Below, piece by piece: positions 31,290 to 39,016 of a stretch of DNA of 64,000 nucleotides. The notes beneath the pieces were generated by a model, which worked only from the letters and a program-made list of their open reading frames with translations, searched no databases and was not told where the DNA came from. Within the stretch, counting starts at the first letter, position 1. Each line of letters begins with the position of its first letter. Position numbers and translations under genes: made by a program. This stretch comes from Lysobacteraceae bacterium (GTDB lineage Bacteria > Pseudomonadota > Gammaproteobacteria > Nevskiales > Nevskiaceae): positions 1 to 64,000 of the forward strand of contig PNMW01000015.1 of the NCBI GenBank assembly GCA_013823855.1, given 5' to 3'.

Positions 31290-32720
31290 ATGCAGACCGC
31301 CATTCCCCACTTCGACGCCGCCCGTGTGCTGGTGGTCGGCGACGTCATGCTCGACCGCTACTGGGTCGGGCCGACCGGCCGGATCTCGCCGGAAGCGCCG
31401 GTGCCGGTGGTGCGCATCCAGAAGGACGAGACCCGGCCCGGCGGCGCGGCCAATGTCGCGCTCAACATCGCCTCGCTGGGCGGCCAGGTGCGGCTGCTCG
31501 GCGTGGTCGGCCGCGATGACGCGGCGAAAAAACTGCGCGATGCGCTGATCGACAGGCAGGTGCAGCCGGATTTCACCGAAACCGCGTCCTGCCCGACGAT
31601 CACCAAGCTGCGCGTGCTGAGCCGCAACCAGCAGCTGATCCGCCTGGACTTCGAGGAATCGCTGGCGGTGGCCGGCGCCTTCAACCACGACGAGTTCCTC
31701 GGCCGTTTCCGGCGGGCGCTCGACGACGCCCAGGTGGTGATCCTGTCCGACTATGGCAAGGGCACCCTGGCCGATGCCGCGCGGATGATCGCCGAGGCCC
31801 GGGCGCGCAACCTGCCGGTGCTGGTCGATCCGAAAGGCAGCGACTGGCGGCCGTACCGCGGCGCCACGCTGATCACGCCGAACCTGTCGGAACTCGAAGC
31901 GGTGGTCGGGCCCTGTCCTGACGAGGCGACGATCGTCGCCAAGGGCCGCAAGCTGCGCGACGAGCTGGGCATCGACGCGCTGCTGGTGACGCGCAGCGAG
32001 CACGGCATGACCCTGCTGGCGCCGAACCAGCCGCCGCTGCACCTGCCGACCGAGGCGCGCGAGGTGTTCGATGTCACCGGCGCCGGCGATACCGTGATCG
32101 CCACCTTCGGCGCCGCGCTGGCCGCCGGGCACGATTTCGCCCACGCCGCCCGGGTCGCCAATCTCGCGGCCGGCATCGTCGTCGCCAAGCTCGGCACCGC
32201 CACCGTCAGCCCGGCCGAGCTGCTGCGGGCGATCCGCCGCCAGCACGAGGACGACAGCGCCGTGCTGAGCGAGCCGGAACTGCTCGAACGGGTGCGCCAG
32301 GCGCAGGCCCAGGGCCAGGTCGTGGTGATGACCAACGGCTGCTTCGATCTGCTCCACGTCGGCCATGTCCGTTACCTGGAGGCCGCCCGCAAGCTCGGCG
32401 ACGTGCTGATCGTCGCGGTCAATACCGACGACTCGGTCAAACGTCTCAAGGGCCCGACGCGGCCGCTGAATCCGACCGACGACCGCATGCGGATGCTGGC
32501 GGCGCTGAAGTGCGTCGACTGGGTGGTGCCGTTCGCCGAGGACACGCCGCTGCGGCTGATCACCGAAGTGCTGCCCGACCTGCTGGTCAAGGGCGGCGAC
32601 TACCGGCCCGAGCAGGTGGCCGGCCACGAGGTGGTGGCCGCGCATGGCGGGCAGACCGTGATCCTCGATTTCCACGACGGCTACTCGACGACCCGGATCA
32701 TCGAACGGGCGCGGGGTTGA
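31290..32720 (+). CDS. hldE: bifunctional heptose 7-phosphate kinase / heptose 1-phosphate adenylyltransferase
   Basis: This 476-residue protein has the two HldE halves. The PfkB-type kinase (about 1-318) has '[17 protein letters not shown]' and the anion-hole/catalytic '[16 protein letters not shown]'. The nucleotidyltransferase (about 340-476) has '[17 protein letters not shown]' with the HxGH motif. It makes D-beta-D-heptose 1,7-bisphosphate and later ADP-D-heptose for LPS core synthesis, feeding heptosyltransferases such as WaaF. Full length, no anomalies. It stands downstream of the ilvE terminator, so it has its own promoter. Confidence 0.94.
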   Translation: MQTAIPHFDAARVLVVGDVMLDRYWVGPTGRISPEAPVPVVRIQKDETRPGGAANVALNIASLGGQVRLLGVVGRDDAAKKLRDALIDRQVQPDFTETASCPTITKLRVLSRNQQLIRLDFEESLAVAGAFNHDEFLGRFRRALDDAQVVILSDYGKGTLADAARMIAEARARNLPVLVDPKGSDWRPYRGATLITPNLSELEAVVGPCPDEATIVAKGRKLRDELGIDALLVTRSEHGMTLLAPNQPPLHLPTEAREVFDVTGAGDTVIATFGAALAAGHDFAHAARVANLAAGIVVAKLGTATVSPAELLRAIRRQHEDDSAVLSEPELLERVRQAQAQGQVVVMTNGCFDLLHVGHVRYLEAARKLGDVLIVAVNTDDSVKRLKGPTRPLNPTDDRMRMLAALKCVDWVVPFAEDTPLRLITEVLPDLLVKGGDYRPEQVAGHEVVAAHGGQTVILDFHDGYSTTRIIERARG

Positions 32721-32787
32721 ACCACTGGTCGAGCGCCGCCTCGCTGCGTCAGACTTCGCGTCCCCGCATTCCCACTCCGTGCCCGCC

Positions 32788-33549
32788 ATGATCCGATCTG
32801 CCTGCCTTGCCGCCGCCCTGCTCGCCGCTGGCTGCGCGTCCTCTCCCTCGTCGGCGCCGGTCGGCCCGATCGATTACGACGTTGTCTGCCAGCAGCTGGA
32901 GAACAGCGGCAAGGCTTCGCGGGCGCTGCGCTGGTTCCATGCTTCGGCCGAGCGCCGTGCCTCCTACGAGCAGGTGTTCCGGCTGGCCACCGAGCGGGTC
33001 GGCGCGCTGGCGCGCGGCCGGGCGCCCGGCACCTGGGCGGTGGTCGCCGACGCCGACGAGACACTGCTCGACAATTCCAAGGCCGAATGCGCCGATCAGG
33101 TGCAGGGCGTCGTCAACCATGATCCGAATCGCTGGACCCAGTGGGTGCTCGCCGAGCAGGCCGAGGCGCTGCCCGGGGCCGTCGCCTTCGCCAGCGCCGT
33201 CCACAGCCTCGGTGGCCGGCTGATCGTGGTCAGCAACCGCGAGGAAGTGCCGCATCGCGCCGCCACGGCATCGAATCTGGCCAAGGTCGGCATCCAGGTC
33301 GATGTGCTGCTGCTGGCCAAGGATCGCAACGATCTCGACAAGAACAGCCGCTTCCGGCTGATCGAGGAAGTCGGCATCGCCGCCTCGCGCCTGCCGCCGC
33401 AGCAGGTGCTCGCCTACGTCGGCGACAACATCAAGGATTTCCCGTACCTGTCGCAGGTCGACATCGGCGACCCAGCGGTGTTCGGCACCCGCTACTTCCT
33501 GCTGCCGAACCCGGTCTACGGTTCCTGGCAGCGTTTGCCGATGCGCTGA
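32788..33549 (+). CDS. HAD-family acid phosphatase lipoprotein (e(P4)-like)
   Basis: The ATG at 32788 starts a clear lipoprotein signal, MIRSACLAAALLAAGC with Cys16 as the lipidated residue. The track GTG adds three residues. Mature length is about 238. The HAD motif I 'VVADADETLLDNS' supplies the DxD nucleophile pair, 'VVSNREEVPH' motif II, and 'YVGDNIKDFPYL' the acidic motif IV, matching class C acid phosphatases such as Haemophilus e(P4). It probably dephosphorylates nucleotides or other phosphomonoesters in the periplasm so that the products can be taken up. It begins 67 bp after hldE. Confidence 0.85.
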   Translation: MIRSACLAAALLAAGCASSPSSAPVGPIDYDVVCQQLENSGKASRALRWFHASAERRASYEQVFRLATERVGALARGRAPGTWAVVADADETLLDNSKAECADQVQGVVNHDPNRWTQWVLAEQAEALPGAVAFASAVHSLGGRLIVVSNREEVPHRAATASNLAKVGIQVDVLLLAKDRNDLDKNSRFRLIEEVGIAASRLPPQQVLAYVGDNIKDFPYLSQVDIGDPAVFGTRYFLLPNPVYGSWQRLPMR

Positions 33550-33628
33550 GTCCGCTGGCCGGCGATTCTCTTGACGCCGCGCCCGCCCGGATCATCCCGT
33601 TACCGTCATGGCTTCACAGGGGAAATCG

Positions 33629-34588
33629 ATGACAAAGCGGTTGAACGTGGAATTCGTTCGCAAGGCCGGACCGGCCCTCGGAGCACTGGCTGGCGTCGTG
33701 CTGGCGCTGTTCGCTTGGCTGCTGGTGGCCCCGGCCGCGCATGCGCAGGGCGGTCTGACCCAGGTGCCCGGCGTCAGCAGCTTCGAGCAGCGCTTCCCGA
33801 TGGCCAGCGGCCGCAGCCGTCGGGTGCTGTATCTGCGGCCGGTCGCCGAAGCGACTGGCCTGGCGCCGGTCATGGTGGTGCTGCACTACGGCGGCGGCAG
33901 CCCGGAGGCGATGGCCAATCTGACCCGCATCGGCGAACTGGTTCGCGACACCGGCGTCTGGGCGATCCTGCCGGAATCCGGCGGCCGCGCCTGGAATCAC
34001 GATCCGCGCCGCGATCGCGACCGCAAGGATGATGACGTCGAGCTGATCACGCGGGTCATCGACAACGCCGTCGGCAGCCTGCCGGTCGACGTGCGCCGGG
34101 TCTACATGACCGGTTTCTCGTCCGGAGGCTTCATGGCCCAGCGCTACGCCTGCGAGCGCCCGGAACGGATCGCCGCGCTGGCCTATGTGTCGGCGACCTT
34201 GCTCGACTCGCTGGCCGCGCGCTGCCGTCTGAACGCCGCGCTGCCGACCCTCGGCATGCACGGCACCGCCGACTCCCGAGTCAGTTACGACGACCGCGTC
34301 GGCCTGGCGTCGGCGCCGGATACCGCGCGTTTCTACGCGCGCCGCAACGGCTGCCTCGGCGCGCCGCGGCGCACGCGGCTGCCGGACATCGCCAACGATG
34401 GCACCACGGTCGAACTCGACAGCTGGGACAGCTGCTCGTCAGCGCAGCCGGTGCGCTTCTACACGATCAATCGCGGCGGCCACACCTGGCCGGGCAACGA
34501 CCTGCAGGTGGGCCTGAGGGGGCGCGTCAGCCAGGACATCGATGCGACCCGGGTGATCTGGAACTTCGCGCGCGACCAGATGCGCTGA
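33629..34588 (+). CDS. secreted PHB-depolymerase/feruloyl-esterase-like hydrolase
   Basis: The ATG at 33629 lies just after AGGGGAAA and gives 319 residues. A signal peptide (about 1-40, ending AAHAQG) precedes an LpqC/PHB-depolymerase-type alpha/beta-hydrolase domain. Its features are 'VMVVLHYGGGSPEAM', the nucleophile elbow in 'VYMTGFSSGGFMAQRYAC', an acidic residue near 'GMHGTADSRVSYDD', and His in 'NRGGHTWPG'. It is exported and probably cleaves an ester polymer or aryl ester. The natural substrate is uncertain. No operon partner is evident; aguB is convergent. Confidence 0.82.
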   Translation: MTKRLNVEFVRKAGPALGALAGVVLALFAWLLVAPAAHAQGGLTQVPGVSSFEQRFPMASGRSRRVLYLRPVAEATGLAPVMVVLHYGGGSPEAMANLTRIGELVRDTGVWAILPESGGRAWNHDPRRDRDRKDDDVELITRVIDNAVGSLPVDVRRVYMTGFSSGGFMAQRYACERPERIAALAYVSATLLDSLAARCRLNAALPTLGMHGTADSRVSYDDRVGLASAPDTARFYARRNGCLGAPRRTRLPDIANDGTTVELDSWDSCSSAQPVRFYTINRGGHTWPGNDLQVGLRGRVSQDIDATRVIWNFARDQMR

Positions 34589-34635
34589 GTGCGGCGGACG
34601 GCGCGGCCGCCCGGTCGCCGCCGTCGTCTTTCGTG

Positions 34636-35559
34636 TCAGTCGCGGAAGCGCCGCACCAGATCGCCATAGGCTTCGATCCGGCGATCGCGCAGGAACGGCC
34701 ACCAGCGGCGCACGTTTTCCGAGCGGGCGAGGTCGACATCGACGACCAGCACTTCCGGCTGATCGGTCGAGGCCCGGGCCAGGAATTCGCCTTGCGGGCC
34801 GGCGACGAAGCTGGTGCCCCAGAAGCGCTGGCCCGGGGTCTGGCCGGTCGGGTCCGGCTCGTAGCCGATGCGGTTGGCGACCACCACCGGCAGGCCGTTG
34901 GCGACCGCATGGGCGCGCTGGATCGTCACCCAGGCTTCGCGCTGGCGTTCGCGCTCGTCCTCCGGATCTTCCGGGTTGTTGCCGATCGCGGTCGGGTAGA
35001 GCAGCAGGTCGGCACCGGCCAGCGCCATCAGCCGTGCGGCCTCCGGGTACCACTGATCCCAGCAGACCAGCAGGCCGAGCCTGCCGACGCTGGTCGGGAT
35101 CGGCATGAAGCCGCCACGACGACCGCCTTGGGGCGTTGTTTCGGTGGCATCGCCCGGCGTGAAGTAGAACTTCTCGTAGTAGCCGGGATCGTCCGGGATG
35201 TGCATCTTCCGGTACTGGCCGGCCAGTGTGCCGTCGCGCTCCAGCACCACGGCGGTGTTGTGGTACAGCCCCGGCGCGCGCCGTTCGAACAGGCTGCCGA
35301 CCAGCACGATATTCAGCTCCTTCGCCAGCCGGCCCAGCCATTCGGTCGACGGCCCGGGAATGGTTTCAGCCAGGTCGAACAGATCGGTCGATTCGTGCTG
35401 GCAGAAATACAGGCTGGTGTGCAGCTCCTGCAGCATCACCAGCTGCGCGCCGCGCGCCGCGGCTTCACGGATGCCGGCTTCGCTGGCCGCGTTGCTGGTG
35501 TCGCGGTCACCGGAACAGGCCTGCTGGACCAGGCCGACCTTGAGGTTCTTGTTCGCCAT
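34636..35559 (-). CDS. aguB: N-carbamoylputrescine amidase
   Basis: This 307-residue nitrilase-superfamily enzyme has the catalytic triad Glu45 (LQELHT), Lys118 (YRKMHIPDDP) and Cys166 (LLVCWDQW), and these motif sequences match AguB. It hydrolyses N-carbamoylputrescine to putrescine, CO2 and ammonia, following AguA in the arginine-decarboxylase route. A short Gly/Arg-rich insertion (about 140-152) precedes the strand leading to the catalytic Cys. It starts 15 bp after aguA, forming an aguA-aguB operon. Confidence 0.92.
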   Translation of the reverse strand: MANKNLKVGLVQQACSGDRDTSNAASEAGIREAAARGAQLVMLQELHTSLYFCQHESTDLFDLAETIPGPSTEWLGRLAKELNIVLVGSLFERRAPGLYHNTAVVLERDGTLAGQYRKMHIPDDPGYYEKFYFTPGDATETTPQGGRRGGFMPIPTSVGRLGLLVCWDQWYPEAARLMALAGADLLLYPTAIGNNPEDPEDERERQREAWVTIQRAHAVANGLPVVVANRIGYEPDPTGQTPGQRFWGTSFVAGPQGEFLARASTDQPEVLVVDVDLARSENVRRWWPFLRDRRIEAYGDLVRRFRD

Positions 35560-35574
35560 CGGTTCGGGTCTCGT

Positions 35575-36603
35575 TCAGGCCAGCGCCGGGATCTGCATGG
35601 TCACGCAGTGCAGGCCACCGTACTGCTGGATCAGTGCATTGCAGTCGATGCCGATCACATCGCGGCCCGGGAACAGCGGCCGCAGAAGGCCCAGCGCCAC
35701 CGCGTCGAGCGGCTGGCCGTAGACCGGCACCAGCACCGCGCCGTTGAGGATCAGGAAATTCGCGTAGCCGGCCGGCAGGCGACGGCCGTCGTCCGGATCG
35801 AAGATCGCCGCCGGCAGCGGCAGCGCCACCAGCCGGTACGGCTGGCCGCGCCAGTCGCGCAGTGCCCGCAGCTCGTCGGCCATCGCGGCGAGATCGTCGT
35901 AGTGGGCATCGCCGCGATCGTCGCAGCCCTGGTAGACGATGGTTTCGGCATCGCAGTAACGGGCGATGGTGTCGATATGGCCGTCGGTGTCGTCGCCGAT
36001 CAGGTCGCCATGGCTCAGCCACAGCACCCGGTCGAGGCCGAGCTGCGCTTTCAGCAGCGCCTCGATCTGCGCCTTGTCCAGCTGCGGATTGCGGGTCGGC
36101 GCCAGCAGGCAGCGCTCGGTGGTCAGCAGGGTGCCGCGGCCGTCGACTTCCAGTGCGCCGCCTTCGAGCACGAAGTCGATCGTCTCCACCGGCGCCGACC
36201 AGGCGCCGTACTGGTCGAGCTTGCGGGTCAGGGCGTTGTCGCGACTGGCGGAAAACTTGTTGCCCCAGCCGTTGAAGGTGAAATCCAGATGCACCAGCCG
36301 GCCATCGCGGACCACGGTGATCGGGCCGTGGTCGCGGGCCCAGACGTCATCGTTCGGTACTTCATGGACGATCAGCCGCTGCCGCGGCACCCCGGCGTCG
36401 ATCAGCCGCGCCTGCAGCGCATCCGCCTGTTCGGCGACGTTGACATGGACATTCTGGAAGCGGCCGATGGCGACCGCGATGGCGATGAAGTTGCGTTCGA
36501 CGGCGTCGAAGTGCCGGGCGAAATCGCCGTCCGGGCGCGGCCAGGTCAGCATCACGGCGGTCTGCGGTGCCCATTCGGGCGGAAGGGTCTGTCGATGGCT
36601 CAT
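35575..36603 (-). CDS. aguA: agmatine deiminase
   Basis: This 342-residue member of the peptidyl-arginine-deiminase family carries 'NDDVWARDHGPI' (Asp/Arg substrate site), 'FNGWGNKF', 'DTDGHIDTIARYC' with the catalytic His, and the nucleophilic Cys333 in 'YGGLHCVTM'. It converts agmatine to N-carbamoylputrescine, the substrate of AguB encoded immediately downstream, so together they release putrescine and ammonia. Length is slightly below the E. coli/Pseudomonas proteins but complete. Confidence 0.94.
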   Translation of the reverse strand: MSHRQTLPPEWAPQTAVMLTWPRPDGDFARHFDAVERNFIAIAVAIGRFQNVHVNVAEQADALQARLIDAGVPRQRLIVHEVPNDDVWARDHGPITVVRDGRLVHLDFTFNGWGNKFSASRDNALTRKLDQYGAWSAPVETIDFVLEGGALEVDGRGTLLTTERCLLAPTRNPQLDKAQIEALLKAQLGLDRVLWLSHGDLIGDDTDGHIDTIARYCDAETIVYQGCDDRGDAHYDDLAAMADELRALRDWRGQPYRLVALPLPAAIFDPDDGRRLPAGYANFLILNGAVLVPVYGQPLDAVALGLLRPLFPGRDVIGIDCNALIQQYGGLHCVTMQIPALA

Positions 36604-36715
36604 GCCGGAATCGGGTGCCTGGAAGAAGGGCGACGGGCGCGAGCGCGCGGCGTCAGGGCCGCAATTGTCTCAGGTTGCCGTGACCGTGCAGCGTCGGGCG
36701 ACGCCGGCGCGGGTT

Positions 36716-37057
36716 TCAGCCGCCGGCGCGGTCGAGCTCGTCGGTGTTGAACAGCGGCGCCGGTGCGCTCGGCACGACCGCATCGACAACATGGCGATTC
36801 TCGAAGAACACCGAGAAGCCGCTGTAGTCCCAGCGGGTGATCGGCGGCTGCGCTGCCGAGCCGCCGCCCACCGGTGCGTGGCGCTTGCCCGGCTCGCCAT
36901 AGCGACGCCGCACCGCGCTCTGGGTCTCGCCGCGGCCGGGCAGGCTCAGCCGCGATGCCGACGAGTCCGCTGCCGGCAGGGTCAGCACGTCGGCCTGACT
37001 GACCGGCAGCACCGATGCGGTCAACAGCAGGCCGCAGCCCAGAAGGATGTTGCGCAT
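36716..37057 (-). CDS. small periplasmic protein with 'PPITRWDY' motif
   Basis: The ATG at 37057 (MRNILLGCGLLLTAS) gives 113 residues with a signal peptide cleaved near 'SQADVL' and a GAAAGG ribosome site. The domain 'RYGEPGKRHAPVGGG...PPITRWDYSGFSVFFEN' matches a widespread gammaproteobacterial family of small exported proteins, often mislabelled phosphodiesterase, whose layout (helix, Gly-Glu-Pro turn, two strands) is SmpA/OmlA-like. Molecular function is unknown. It ends 112 bp upstream of aguA and could be in the same transcription unit. Confidence 0.7.
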   Translation of the reverse strand: MRNILLGCGLLLTASVLPVSQADVLTLPAADSSASRLSLPGRGETQSAVRRRYGEPGKRHAPVGGGSAAQPPITRWDYSGFSVFFENRHVVDAVVPSAPAPLFNTDELDRAGG

Positions 37058-37235
37058 GGTGGATGCCTTTCGAGTGCTCGAAAAAAGCATAGCACCGGCG
37101 TCGCGCGCCGCCGGGGACGCTCATCGCGGCGCCGGCGCCGCGCATCCGCCGGCTGACCATGACGATCAGCGCACGCGGATCGCGTCCGGGTGCATCCATT
37201 TTTTCGCTTCCAACGTTATCCACCACATCGATGTG

Positions 37236-37329
37236 ATTTTCGCCGGGGCCTGCCAGCGCGGGCGCCCGCACAGGTTCACCCAGGGGTTGGAAGATTGCCG
37301 GCAGACCGCAAGGTATGCCGGTTTTTTTT
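37236..37329 (+). ncRNA. candidate small RNA with intrinsic terminator
   Basis: About 94 nt downstream of the CACATCGATGTG palindrome can fold into successive hairpins. One is a stem around GCGGGC/GCCCGC near 37260, and the last is a terminator stem CCGGCA-ACC / GGT-TGCCGG with loop GCAA, followed by eight T. The 5' end is a guess from the palindrome. No similarity to 6S, 4.5S, tmRNA or RNase P RNA was seen. A short untranslated region of an unseen small peptide is the alternative. Confidence 0.35.
37298..37329 (+). terminator. intrinsic terminator (plus strand) with T8 tail
   Basis: Arms CCGGCA/TGCCGG plus ACC/GGT around a GCAA loop are followed by TTTTTTTT. The structure is close to ideal for factor-independent termination in the plus direction, although no plus-strand protein gene precedes it. 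Confidence 0.85.
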
Positions 37330-37340
37330 GTTCCGGGCAT

Positions 37341-37372
37341 AAAAAAGCGGCCGCGCATTGCTGCGCGGCCGC
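37341..37372 (-). terminator. intrinsic terminator of the aldehyde dehydrogenase gene
   Basis: On the minus strand, GCGGCCGCGCA and TGCGCGGCCGC form a perfect 11-bp stem with a 4-nt loop followed by six T, 24 bp after the aldehyde dehydrogenase stop. Confidence 0.85.
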
Positions 37373-37395
37373 CCTGCTCCGCCGCGACGACCGGA

Positions 37396-38847
37396 TCAGC
37401 CGGCCGGCAGGTAGATCGACTTCAGCTGCTGGTACGCGGCCAGCGATTCCGGACCCATCTCGCGGCCGAGGCCCGAGGCCTTGATGCCGCCGAACGGCGA
37501 GGCGAGGTCGATCATGTAGCCATTGACGCCGATGGTGCCGGTCTGGACGCGGCGGGCGATCGCCTGGGCGCGCTTGGAATCCGACGACCAGACGGTGCCG
37601 CCGAGGCCGAATTCCGAGTCGTTGGCGATCTTCACCGCTTCTTCCTCGTCGCGGTACTTGATGACGCTCAGTACCGGTCCGAAGATTTCTTCCTGGGCGA
37701 TCACCGCCTTGTTGTCGACGTCGGCGAACACCGTCGGCTCGACGAACCAGCCGTCGCCGACGCCCTTCGGACGGCCGCCGCCCGCGACCAGACGGGCTTC
37801 GACCTTGCCCTTGGCGATGTAGCCCTCGACGCGGGCGCGATGCTCCTGCGACGCCAGCGGCCCGATCTGGGTGTCCTTGTCGAGACTGCTGCCGACCTTC
37901 AGACCCTTGGCGAGGCCGGCGATGGCGTCGACGATCTCGTCATAGCGGCTGGCCGGCGCGAGGATGCGCGACGACAGCGCGCAGATCTGGCCGTTGTTGC
38001 CGAACGACGCGAAATGCAGGCCCGGCAGCAGGTGTTCGATCTTGACGTCGTCGAGGATGATCGCCGCCGACTTGCCGCCCAGTTCCAGGCTGACCGGCCT
38101 CAGCAGGCGGCCGCAGACTTCGGCGACCTTGCGGCCGGCGCCGGTCGAGCCGGTGAACGCGACCTTGTCGATGCCCGGGTGCGAGACCAGATAGGCGCCC
38201 AGCTCGCGGCCGCCCGGCACCCAGTTGATGACGCCGGCCGGCACGCCGGCTTCGTGGGCGGCCTCGGCAATGATGTAGCAGTCGAGGACGGTGCCCGGCG
38301 ACGGCTTCAGCACGATGGTGCAGCCGGTGGCCAGCGCCGGACCGATCTTCATCATCGACAGCACGACCGGGAAGTTCCACGGCACGATGCCGCCGACCAC
38401 GCCGACCGGGCCCTTGCGGATCAGCGTGTCGAAGCCGAGCGGCGACGGACGGCGCTCTTCGACCTGCATGTTCTGGGTCAGTGCCGCGTAGTAGCGCAGC
38501 AGCGCGCAGACGTAGCCGCTTTCCAGCTGCTCGGACAGCGCCAGCGGCATGCCGTTCTGGGCGCTGACGGCGCGGCTCAGGCGGTCGGCGCGCTTTTCGA
38601 TCGCGGCGGCGAAGCGGTTCAGCACCTCGGCGCGCTCGGCCGGCGTGGTGTCGCCCCAGGGGCCTTCGAGCGCCTTGCGGGCGGCCACGACCGCGCGGTC
38701 GATGTCGGCTTCTCCGCCTTCCGGCACGTTGCCGATCGACAGGCCGGTGTTGGCGCCGATGACGTCGATGCGGGCGTCGGTCGACGGCTTGACCCAGTCA
38801 CCGTCGATGTAAAAAGTGTCGTGCTTGATGTTTTCGTCCAGCGACAT
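37396..38847 (-). CDS. NAD(P)-dependent aldehyde dehydrogenase
   Basis: This 483-residue protein is a standard aldehyde dehydrogenase. It has 'GIVPWNFPV' at the coenzyme site, 'FTGSTGAGRKVAEVCGR' in the Rossmann region, the general base Glu in 'SLELGGKSA', and the nucleophilic Cys in 'GNNGQICALSSR', with 'EEIFGPVLSVI' further on. It oxidises an aldehyde to the acid; the substrate is not readable. The ATG has AGAGGAG upstream. The gene is monocistronic, closed by its own terminator, and preceded by a TTAGTA/TACTAA inverted repeat that suggests TetR-type control. Confidence 0.92.
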   Translation of the reverse strand: MSLDENIKHDTFYIDGDWVKPSTDARIDVIGANTGLSIGNVPEGGEADIDRAVVAARKALEGPWGDTTPAERAEVLNRFAAAIEKRADRLSRAVSAQNGMPLALSEQLESGYVCALLRYYAALTQNMQVEERRPSPLGFDTLIRKGPVGVVGGIVPWNFPVVLSMMKIGPALATGCTIVLKPSPGTVLDCYIIAEAAHEAGVPAGVINWVPGGRELGAYLVSHPGIDKVAFTGSTGAGRKVAEVCGRLLRPVSLELGGKSAAIILDDVKIEHLLPGLHFASFGNNGQICALSSRILAPASRYDEIVDAIAGLAKGLKVGSSLDKDTQIGPLASQEHRARVEGYIAKGKVEARLVAGGGRPKGVGDGWFVEPTVFADVDNKAVIAQEEIFGPVLSVIKYRDEEEAVKIANDSEFGLGGTVWSSDSKRAQAIARRVQTGTIGVNGYMIDLASPFGGIKASGLGREMGPESLAAYQQLKSIYLPAG

Positions 38848-38932
38848 GAGCGTCTCCTCTCCTGGCGGGTTGCCGTTTTCGGGGTGTTCTCAAGAGCCGG
38901 GCACCGCTGTCACAGGCCGGGCTGATGGGAAT

Positions 38933-38952
38933 TTAGTATGGCACAGTACTAA
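38933..38952. promoter_or_regulatory. inverted repeat TTAGTA-N8-TACTAA upstream of aldehyde dehydrogenase
   Basis: Perfect 6-bp arms separated by TGGCACAG lie about 86 bp upstream of the aldehyde dehydrogenase start, in the only AT-rich patch of the gap. It is a likely operator. The matching regulator gene is not in the neighbourhood. Confidence 0.45.
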
Positions 38953-39016
38953 TTGCCCGCAGGAAATTGCGCCGATCTTTCGACGGGGGTCGGTCGGCGC
39001 GGCTGGCGACGGCAGC

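Larger units (their letters stand above)
37058..37395. other. 338-bp intergenic region with facing terminators and candidate sRNA
   Basis: No ORF with coding character. It contains a 12-bp palindrome CACATCGATGTG (37224-37235), a structured stretch ending in a perfect plus-strand intrinsic terminator (37298-37329), and a minus-strand terminator for the aldehyde dehydrogenase gene (37341-37372). Since no annotated plus-strand gene lies upstream, the plus-strand terminator implies a transcript starting inside this gap. Confidence 0.5.

Noticed and set aside
34633-36750. 705-aa plus-strand ORF over aguB-aguA
   Set aside because: Antisense shadow of two well-recognised enzymes, with no recognisable domain.
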